The notes under the pieces are model-generated. The model was not told where the DNA came from, searched no databases, and saw nothing but the letters and a program-made list of their open reading frames with translations. This document shows positions 28,202-34,699 of a stretch of 64,000 nucleotides of DNA, in pieces (within the stretch, counting starts at the first letter, position 1; each line of letters begins with the position of its first letter). A program made the translations under genes and the position numbers. The stretch lies in contig BJHQ01000007.1 of the NCBI GenBank assembly GCA_014193115.1, positions 1 through 64,000 of the forward strand. The letters run 5' to 3'. Source of the DNA: Planctomycetota bacterium (GTDB taxonomy: Bacteria; Planctomycetota; UBA11346).

Positions 28202-28231
28202 GTTGCGCCATCCTTTACGCTGTTTACGACA
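28202..28231. promoter_or_regulatory. Operator-like 30-bp motif, copy 4 (divergent: cassette C and regulator)
   Basis: Plus strand: GTTGCGCCA, TCC, TTTACGC, T, GTTTA, CGACA. On the minus strand CGTAAA appears twice, nine bases apart, then CGCAAC 12 bases later, and again CGTAAAC 17 bases after the motif. It sits between the PSD gene C start and the regulator start (25 bases before the ATG at 28257), so it could control both directions, including autoregulation. Confidence 0.8.
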
Positions 28232-28256
28232 TAACGCAAAGCCTGGAAAGTGCCTT

Positions 28257-29450
28257 ATGACCGACCTGCCATCTTCAGCGCCGACCATCTTGACCGTGCT
28301 TGATCCGCGACTGCCGGAATCCGTGGCGGTGGTCAGCGGCATCCGTCAGCACGCGCCCGGATGGAAATTGGTGGTCAACCTGTGGGATCTGGCGTTCACC
28401 AGCAGCCATAGCGACGCCCCGACCCTCTTGGCGGCACTCACTGGCCTGCCCCGAATACACGCCACCATCGGCCATCTGCACTCGAATCGTCTGATGGATT
28501 GGGCGAAGGCGTTGGGTGGTCCGGTGGTGAACTTGGCTACGGCGTGGATGGAACCCGGAGTCCATTATGTGATCGTCGATGGCTTCCTGGCCGGCAAGCA
28601 GGCCGGAGCACATTTGCGGATGCGAGGGGTGCGCCGATTCGCCTGCGTCACCCGTGCGTATGGCATGTTTCCTCAGGTCACCAGAAAAGATGAGGAACGG
28701 TTCGGTTCACAAAAACGCGTGGTGGGCTTCCGTGAAGAAATCGGCGATATCGCGCTTTTCATTGCGGGCGATTTCTCGCCTGACCGGGTCGCGCCGATCC
28801 TGACCTGGATCCGTGCTGGTGGTGGACCGGCTGGAATCTTCGTTACCAGCGATGCAGTCGCTCGCCAACTGCTGACAGTACTCGAAGATGCAGGAGTTCG
28901 GGTACCGCTCGATGTCCTCGTGGTATCGTCCGATGACGAAGTCGGCATGTGCCAGGCTTGCCGGCCAACTCTGAGCAGCGTACGCATGCCCTACCAGGCG
29001 ATCGGGAGGCGGGCTGCTGAAGTGGTCACCGAATTGCTCGCCGGAGGCCCGGCACCAGAAACCGTCCTGTTGCCTCCCCTTGGGGTCAGCGTCCGGGTCT
29101 CAAGCGATATCGTCGCTTGCGACGATCCGCTCACCAAGCGCTGTCTGAACTGGATGCATGAGCACAGCGAAAGCAGCATCCGCCAGGTCGATGAAATCTG
29201 CAAGGCGGTATCCACCTCACGACGGGCGCTGGAGCGACGGTTCGCAGCCACCATCGGAATCAGCCCCGGTGAAATGCTGCGCCGCATTTGCCTCGATGCC
29301 GCAGGCCGGCGCCTGCTGACCAGTGACGCTCCGGTGGCCGAGATCGGTCGACGGGCCGGGTTCACCAGCGCGACGGCCTTCGACCGCGCTTTCCGCCAAG
29401 TGACCGGCAGCACACCGCTTGCGTGGCGAAAACAACAGAGCGGACGGTAG
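28257..29450 (+). CDS. XylR-like AraC-family transcriptional regulator
   Basis: The 397-residue product has an N-terminal periplasmic-binding-protein-like sensor (SAPTILTVLDPRLPES start, then repeated Rossmann-type segments such as GPAGIFVTSDAVARQLL and VVSSDDEVGMCQACRP) and a C-terminal AraC-type helix-turn-helix (QVDEICKAVSTSRRALERRF, then AEIGRRAGFTSATAFDRAFR). This is the layout of XylR, which senses a sugar and activates catabolic genes, and it is common in PVC bacteria. I chose the ATG at 28257, with a GGAAAG sequence about ten bases upstream, over an earlier ATG at 28134 that would place the operator inside the gene. It is divergent to cassette C and the only regulator near the four operator copies, so it is the best candidate to bind them. 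Confidence 0.9.
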   Translation: MTDLPSSAPTILTVLDPRLPESVAVVSGIRQHAPGWKLVVNLWDLAFTSSHSDAPTLLAALTGLPRIHATIGHLHSNRLMDWAKALGGPVVNLATAWMEPGVHYVIVDGFLAGKQAGAHLRMRGVRRFACVTRAYGMFPQVTRKDEERFGSQKRVVGFREEIGDIALFIAGDFSPDRVAPILTWIRAGGGPAGIFVTSDAVARQLLTVLEDAGVRVPLDVLVVSSDDEVGMCQACRPTLSSVRMPYQAIGRRAAEVVTELLAGGPAPETVLLPPLGVSVRVSSDIVACDDPLTKRCLNWMHEHSESSIRQVDEICKAVSTSRRALERRFAATIGISPGEMLRRICLDAAGRRLLTSDAPVAEIGRRAGFTSATAFDRAFRQVTGSTPLAWRKQQSGR

Positions 29451-29533
29451 CCATCGCTCCGATTCTGAGCAGTTCTCACCCGCTCGGTCGAGGACCAGGC
29501 AACCGTTCGGAAAACTGGTCGTATAAACCAGCC

Positions 29534-32500
29534 ATGCGCCATGTCGTCTGCTTACTCCTCCTGATGGCGGTCTGCGCCGCTGCCGACCCCCTCACATTCG
29601 CAGCCGGCGGTCGTGGTCTCGCTGTCCATGTCCATGGCGAGGTTCCGGCCACAGCGCGAACCCTGGCCCTGGCCAAGGCCGGCGAGTGGGTGATCCATGC
29701 CTTGGCCAACGATGCCCATGCTCTGTCCGGAGCGATCCGGGGCGCGGATCTCGATGATCGAATCCAAGTCGAACCATGGACGTCGAGCCGTCTTCCCCAC
29801 GCGAACCATGCGGTGGATCTGCTGGTCGTCGAAACCGGCGTCTCGATTTCCGACGCTGACATCCGGCGCGTCTTGTCGCCGAGCGGCACAGCGTTGATCG
29901 CGGAAGGCAACGGTTGGAAGACCGTACCAGGTCTTCCGGCAGCCGGCGCTGACGACTGGACCCACCAACGTCATGGCGCCGACGGCAACGCCGTGAGCCG
30001 CGACGCGGCGTTTGACGACCAGCAACGGGCCATTCCCAATCAGCTGCGCTGGATCGCCGACACCACCGAGGCCTGGCCGGAGTCGGTACGGGTCGCCGGA
30101 GGACGGTTCCTGTTGTTCGATAAAAAGCCGAAGGATTCCAAGAACGCCTGGATCAGGGCACGCAGCGCGTGGAACGGCATGCTGCTGTGGGAGTCGGTCA
30201 TACCCGATGCCGCGCCGGGATCCTCGCCAGGCAAGGTCCGCAATCGTCCCATCGCCACCGCCAATCGGATTTATCTGCGCAATCAGCGGATCGTGGCGGT
30301 GGACGCCACCAATGGCAAAGAAGTCGCTTCAACCCAGTTGATCACCTTTGATCTCATCGCTCCGGCCGATGGTGCCACCGGCGTGATCGTCGCCCGCACC
30401 GCCGAGGCGGTCATCGCCTTGGACGCCCGGGATCTGACCGAACGTTGGCGCGTGTCGGCGCCTTTATCACCAGCAGATCTGGCGATCGAGCCCCGTTCCG
30501 CCCAGTCGATGGCGGAACGGCTGCCCGGAGTGGTATCGGATGGCCAGTCGGCCTTTGCCGTGCGCGATGGAACGACGGCGGTGGGCTGGTCCCTGGCCGA
30601 TGGCCGCGAAACCTGGTCGAGCGCCGGAAGCGATCTCGGTTCCCACGTCGTTCCGATCCTGGTCGCCAACGGCGTGCTGATCGTCGCTGGCGGCGCCCAG
30701 GTGCATGGACTGCCGATCACCGGCCGTGGCCAGCCATGGAAGGTCACCGTTGCCGAGACCGTCACCGACAAGAAGACCCAGAAGACCACTACGAAACCTG
30801 GCGATGCCCTGCGCCTGGTCGCCAAGTGCGCCATGGTCGTCAAGAACCGGTTGTGGTTGCAGGATTCCCTGACCACCCGTTGGAATGGTGCCGAGACCAA
30901 TCTGTTCCCGGTCATGGGCTGGGTCGGCATCGATCTGGGAACCGGTGCCATCGACCAGCGCGTCGGCTATCCGGTGATCCGACCTTGGGGGGGCATTGGA
31001 CCAGACGGCCAGTTGCAGCCGTCGCTCGATCAACCGGTGGTGCGCAACTGGTCGCCACGTTGCTACGCCGACATTGCGACAGGCAACGCCATTCTCAGCC
31101 AGACCATGGAACTGGTCGGGGTGGCTGGAGAGGAGCCTCAATTCCTGCGCGGTGTGCGCGGCCATTGCGGTATCGGCTTCACCCTTGGTTCCCTGGGTCT
31201 GCTGTCGCCGCCGAATCAATGCATCGGCTGCTATCCGATGGTGCGGGGCGCGGTCGGTTACGAACCCGCCAGCGAATCCGCCTTCCCAATACCTGACGAT
31301 CAGCGCTTGGTGCGCGGCCCGGCGTTCGCCATCGACCGCGATGGTTCCCTGCCGGCCGCAAAGCCACATGACTGGCCGATGTATCGCCGCGATCCGCTGC
31401 GCACCGGATGCACTCCGGTCGCCTTCGATCCAGGATCCGTGAAGGAATCCTGGGCAACCGCGGTCGGGGGTCAGAACACCCAGGCCCTGATCACTCGTGG
31501 CCTGGTGGTGGTGGCTGCGGTCGATCGGGGCCGGATCACCGCCCTCGACGAAGGCACTGGAAACATCCGATGGCAGGTCGGCCTTCCCGGACGGATCGAT
31601 ACCGCTCCCACCATCCACGGCGATCGGGTGTTCGTCGGCTGCCACGATGGGCGTGTCTATGCCTTGGATCTCTACGATGGACGGCAAGCGTGGCGATTCA
31701 CCGCTGCCGCCGCCGAACGCCGGATCGTCAACGGCGAACACGTGGAAAGTCCGTGGCCGGTCATCGGCGCGGTGCTGTTCCACGACGGCGCCATCCACGC
31801 CATGGCTGGGCACCTTTCCGCGCTCGACGGAGGCTTGCAGCGTTGGGCATTGGATCCTGCAACCGGAATTCCCAAATGGTATCAGGTCTTCAAAGGTCTG
31901 GGAGATACCACTGGTGGCGGAAAGGCGGTGATCCTGCCCACCCACGCCTATCGCCATGATGAACATGCGTTGAACAATGTGCTGCTTGGTGGCGAGGTCG
32001 ACGGCCAGAGCGTGGTGCGACTCTATGATGAATGGGGCGGGTGGGATTTCCGGACCAGCGATGGAACGTTGCTGCGCCAGCATGGCGCCGTGCCCCAGCC
32101 CGGATTCCCGGTCGGACGGGTGTCACCGGGACCGATCGGAGCGGCCGATCGCTGGCCGTGGGTCGGACACGACCGGGTGACTGCCGGGAATCTGCTGCGC
32201 GGGTTGCCGATCACCCATGAAAAGACCCTGGAAACCGATCCCCGGACCCGGTTCAGCGGTAGTCGCGGAAATTTCTTCCTGTTTCCCGCCCCAGGAGCGA
32301 TGGGCGTGCTGATCACGGTCAAGGATGGGGCCACCACCATCGATCCGGAACCCTGGCTGATCCCCACCGATCCCAAGATTTTCACCACCGCCGGAACCTT
32401 CGCCAAAGACCCTGCCCGACTCGCCGTCGATCCTGGAGGCCCGCAACGATTCCCGATCGTTGCCGCCGGAGCGCTGCTGACCGGTGGGAATCTGTTGTGG

Positions 32501-32686
32501 ATCGCGGGATCCGTCACCGAAACCCCTGGTCAAAGCGCGTTGATCGCCATCACTTTGCCAAGCGGGAAGGAAGTCGGGCGCTGGACCTTTGCCGGCGCGG
32601 TAGCGTTCGAAGGCGTGTCAGCGAACGACCGCAGCGTAGTGATCACTCAGAACGATGGGATGGTACGCAGGTTCGCCCAGCGGTGA
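29534..32686 (+). CDS. Large secreted PQQ-like beta-propeller protein
   Basis: The 1050-residue product has a signal peptide (MRHVVCLLLLMAVCAAADP). The first 150 residues resemble a worn-down Rossmann or methyltransferase-like domain (LVVETGVSISDADIRRVLSP), followed by the DDWTHQRHGADGNAVSRD motif that often introduces this planctomycete propeller group, then many PQQ/BamB-like blades (AVDATNGKEVASTQ, ALDEGTGNIRWQVGLPG, ALDLYDGRQAWRF). No enzymatic residues are evident. It starts 83 bases after the regulator in the same direction, without an operator copy or a clear Shine-Dalgarno, and could be transcribed with the regulator. The long open frame antisense to it is a shadow. Confidence 0.82.
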   Translation: MRHVVCLLLLMAVCAAADPLTFAAGGRGLAVHVHGEVPATARTLALAKAGEWVIHALANDAHALSGAIRGADLDDRIQVEPWTSSRLPHANHAVDLLVVETGVSISDADIRRVLSPSGTALIAEGNGWKTVPGLPAAGADDWTHQRHGADGNAVSRDAAFDDQQRAIPNQLRWIADTTEAWPESVRVAGGRFLLFDKKPKDSKNAWIRARSAWNGMLLWESVIPDAAPGSSPGKVRNRPIATANRIYLRNQRIVAVDATNGKEVASTQLITFDLIAPADGATGVIVARTAEAVIALDARDLTERWRVSAPLSPADLAIEPRSAQSMAERLPGVVSDGQSAFAVRDGTTAVGWSLADGRETWSSAGSDLGSHVVPILVANGVLIVAGGAQVHGLPITGRGQPWKVTVAETVTDKKTQKTTTKPGDALRLVAKCAMVVKNRLWLQDSLTTRWNGAETNLFPVMGWVGIDLGTGAIDQRVGYPVIRPWGGIGPDGQLQPSLDQPVVRNWSPRCYADIATGNAILSQTMELVGVAGEEPQFLRGVRGHCGIGFTLGSLGLLSPPNQCIGCYPMVRGAVGYEPASESAFPIPDDQRLVRGPAFAIDRDGSLPAAKPHDWPMYRRDPLRTGCTPVAFDPGSVKESWATAVGGQNTQALITRGLVVVAAVDRGRITALDEGTGNIRWQVGLPGRIDTAPTIHGDRVFVGCHDGRVYALDLYDGRQAWRFTAAAAERRIVNGEHVESPWPVIGAVLFHDGAIHAMAGHLSALDGGLQRWALDPATGIPKWYQVFKGLGDTTGGGKAVILPTHAYRHDEHALNNVLLGGEVDGQSVVRLYDEWGGWDFRTSDGTLLRQHGAVPQPGFPVGRVSPGPIGAADRWPWVGHDRVTAGNLLRGLPITHEKTLETDPRTRFSGSRGNFFLFPAPGAMGVLITVKDGATTIDPEPWLIPTDPKIFTTAGTFAKDPARLAVDPGGPQRFPIVAAGALLTGGNLLWIAGSVTETPGQSALIAITLPSGKEVGRWTFAGAVAFEGVSANDRSVVITQNDGMVRRFAQR

Positions 32687-32820
32687 TGCCGGAGAAGGTC
32701 GTCATTGCTGTCATTTACCGGGTTGGGCGAGGTCAATTCGCGTGAGCGGTTATCCCCCGTCAATATGGACGGACCGCTGGCTTCAGCAGGACCAGCCAGG
32801 CCATGGCAGCCAGGCCAGGC

Positions 32821-32850
32821 CAGGTCATGACAGGTCATGACTGGTCATGC
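32821..32850. repeat. Three 10-bp direct repeats (GGTCATG core)
   Basis: CAGGTCATGA occurs twice in direct succession, followed by CTGGTCATGC; the period is exactly 10 bp. The preceding 40 bases are rich in CCAGG repeats. The block lies in the 196-base gap (32687-32882) between the propeller gene and the deacetylase gene, 33 bases before the deacetylase start. It may be a helically phased regulator site or just slippage-prone sequence. Confidence 0.6.
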
Positions 32851-32882
32851 AACACGCAGCGGTTGCCTGGGTAGCACCTGCG

Positions 32883-33785
32883 ATGCGCTTCTACCTGTTC
32901 CTGGCCTTGACCGCGTATTCAGCGCTGACCGCGGCGGAGCCCCAGATCTGCCGCTGGCTCGGGGACAAAACCGCGGCGGTAAGCTTCACTTTTGATGACG
33001 GCCCGGCGGTGCATGTGCGTGACCTAGCGCCGCGTCTTGAGGCCAACGGCATGCGCGGGACGTTCTTCATCATCGTCGGCCGCACCCCGGATGCGCCGCA
33101 GACCGGTCCGAAGGCGATGATCTCGTGGCCGGAACTGCGCGACGCGGCGCAGCGCGGCCACGAAATCGGCAATCATTCCTGGACCCATCGCGATCTGCGC
33201 AAGGTGACCGATCTCGACCACGAGATCGTCGCCAGCGCCGAGCGCATCCGCGAGCAGGTCGGGGTCGCGCCGCTGTCGTTCGCCTGGCCGTTCTGCAAAA
33301 GCACGCCGGAGGCCAAGGCCTTGTGCCTTCGTCATCATCTTGCCGAGCGTGGCTACCATCCGCTGTACGAGGGCACCTATGACCCGGCGAAAGCCTTGGC
33401 CGAGACCGAGGCGGCGATGGCCGCCGGCAGCTGGCTGGTGCGCCTGAGCCACGGCATCGATGGCGCTGCGTTCAGTTCGCATCTCGCTGATCTGGTCAGC
33501 CGGCCGGTGTGGGTGGCGCCGTATGGCACGGTGGCGGCCTATGCCGCGGCCCGTGAACGCGCCAAGATCGCTTGGACAGCGACGGAAGCGTCGGGTGGCA
33601 GCCTGGCGGTGACTCTGGACGACCAAGCTCCGGCCACGCTCCGCCAAACGACGCTCACCGTCGCAATCGCCGCACCAGGCACGGAGGTCCCGACCAGCGA
33701 ACCGGGGACGATCGTCCGCCGGGTCGGAGAGCGCGTGCTGATCGACCTCATTCCAGATGGTCGGGCAGTCCGACTGCGCTGGTAA
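32883..33785 (+). CDS. Secreted polysaccharide deacetylase (NodB-like)
   Basis: The 300-residue product has a signal peptide (MRFYLFLALTAYSALTAAEP) and a NodB/CE4 domain with the metal-binding TFDDGP (Asp38, Asp39) and HSWTH (His98, His102) motifs. It would remove N- or O-acetyl groups from a polysaccharide outside the cytoplasm. About 85 C-terminal residues after the catalytic domain are beta-rich and unassigned. I chose the ATG at 32883 for the signal peptide; the frame also has an ATG at 32847. It lies at the border of the polymer-attack region but has no 30-bp operator. Confidence 0.88.
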   Translation: MRFYLFLALTAYSALTAAEPQICRWLGDKTAAVSFTFDDGPAVHVRDLAPRLEANGMRGTFFIIVGRTPDAPQTGPKAMISWPELRDAAQRGHEIGNHSWTHRDLRKVTDLDHEIVASAERIREQVGVAPLSFAWPFCKSTPEAKALCLRHHLAERGYHPLYEGTYDPAKALAETEAAMAAGSWLVRLSHGIDGAAFSSHLADLVSRPVWVAPYGTVAAYAAARERAKIAWTATEASGGSLAVTLDDQAPATLRQTTLTVAIAAPGTEVPTSEPGTIVRRVGERVLIDLIPDGRAVRLRW

Positions 33786-33926
33786 TCAGCTTTATCGACG
33801 TTGATTGCTCCTGTGCATTCCGGACATCCGCCCCTGACAATCCACGGCCAACCAGAACCAATCATTTCGGGGATGATGGCGCGACGGTCCATTCCCATGG
33901 CTGGCACCACTGAATCATAGCCGGGC

Positions 33927-34616
33927 ATGGTGGACTTCCCTGCGACCCGGTGGTCGTTGATCGCCCGGCTTCCCGACGATCCGTTGCAAGCATCGGCCCT
34001 GGTCGGCCTGTATGCCGATGCCATCGGCGGATACCTGGCTGCGAAACTGCACGGCGAGGACGCCGATCGGATCGCTGATGTCGTACAGGAAGTGCTGCTC
34101 GATCTGCTCAACCGGCCAACCGCCCTCGGCCAGGCCCGTCCTGGTCCCGGCAGCCGGTATCGCCATTTCCTGATGCATCTGGCGTGGCAGTCGGCGCTGA
34201 ACCGCCTGCGCCACCACCGTCGGAGGGATGGTCAGAGCCTCGATCAGCCATCGATGGACCTGTCAGCTCCGGACGATCCACCAGCGCCAGAGGTCCAGGC
34301 CATGGATCGCAGTTGGGCGCTGTCGGTGGTCCAGCAAGCACTGGCTGGGATGCATCAGGCGGCCGAGCAGGGGACCATCGATCATGATTCGGTGGTGGTG
34401 CTCGAAGCCCATCTGATCGATGGCCGGAATCTGCGCGATATCGCGGCAAAAACCGGATGGTCCTTGGCGACCTGTTCCCGGCGCTTGGCCCAGGCCAGGC
34501 AATTCGTGCAGCGCGCCATTGCCGAACGGCTGCGCCTGGCCGGTGAAATCGGGGCCGATGAAAGCGATCAGGTCGCTGGCGCTCGGCTGCTCGAATCCCT
34601 GTCGATTCCCAGGTGA
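33927..34616 (+). CDS. ECF-type RNA polymerase sigma factor
   Basis: The 229-residue product begins MVDFPATRWSLIARLPDD, a start typical of planctomycete ECF sigma factors. It has a region 2-like segment (ADRIADVVQEVLLDLLNRPT, RYRHFLMHLAWQSALNRLR) and a region 4 helix-turn-helix (NLRDIAAKTGWSLATCSRRL). Such factors direct RNA polymerase to a small promoter set and are often encoded beside Ser/Thr kinases. Here a kinase gene converges on it (34700-36982). No anti-sigma factor gene is visible. The gap 33786-33926 before it shows no gene or clear site. Confidence 0.85.
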   Translation: MVDFPATRWSLIARLPDDPLQASALVGLYADAIGGYLAAKLHGEDADRIADVVQEVLLDLLNRPTALGQARPGPGSRYRHFLMHLAWQSALNRLRHHRRRDGQSLDQPSMDLSAPDDPPAPEVQAMDRSWALSVVQQALAGMHQAAEQGTIDHDSVVVLEAHLIDGRNLRDIAAKTGWSLATCSRRLAQARQFVQRAIAERLRLAGEIGADESDQVAGARLLESLSIPR

Positions 34617-34628
34617 TTCAGCGGGTAC

Positions 34629-34644
34629 GCCAGGCTGTCCTGGC
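34629..34644. terminator. Short hairpin between convergent sigma and kinase genes
   Basis: Perfect 6-bp stem GCCAGG/CCTGGC with a CTGT loop, 12 bases after the sigma-factor stop and 55 bases beyond the kinase stop. There is no T-run, so it is at best a weak terminator. Confidence 0.4.
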
Positions 34645-34699
34645 TCCAGCGCACGAATGCACGGGCGCACGGATATAAAGGCGACGAGACGTACGACAT

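Larger units (their letters stand above)
9205..28231 (-). repeat. Tandem array of three PSD - DUF1552 - heparinase-like cassettes
   Basis: Three paralogous three-gene units follow one another on the minus strand: cassette A (15415 to 9272), B (21651 to 15645) and C (28048 to 21928). Gene order, lengths (853-855, 444-445 and 692-739 residues) and spacing are conserved: 13-15 bases between PSD and DUF1552 genes, and 11, 11 and 43 bases between DUF1552 and heparinase-like genes. Each has its own operator-like copy upstream. Proteins are strongly conserved while much of the DNA has silent differences, so the duplications are not all recent. Confidence 0.9.

Noticed and set aside
9205..28231. CRISPR-like array suggested by four repeated 30-mers
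   Set aside because: The copies are more than 6 kb apart with genes between them; there are no spacers and no cas genes.
9205..28231. Composite transposon or genomic island carrying the cassettes
   Set aside because: No transposase, integrase, tRNA or flanking direct repeats were found around the array.
28134..28256. N-terminal extension of the XylR-like regulator from the ATG at 28134
   Set aside because: It would contain the operator and the divergent promoter; the product from 28257 already matches the family start.
30467..32083. 538-codon minus-strand open frame
   Set aside because: It lies opposite the propeller gene at 29534-32686, whose blade repeats are clear; the antisense product has no family features.
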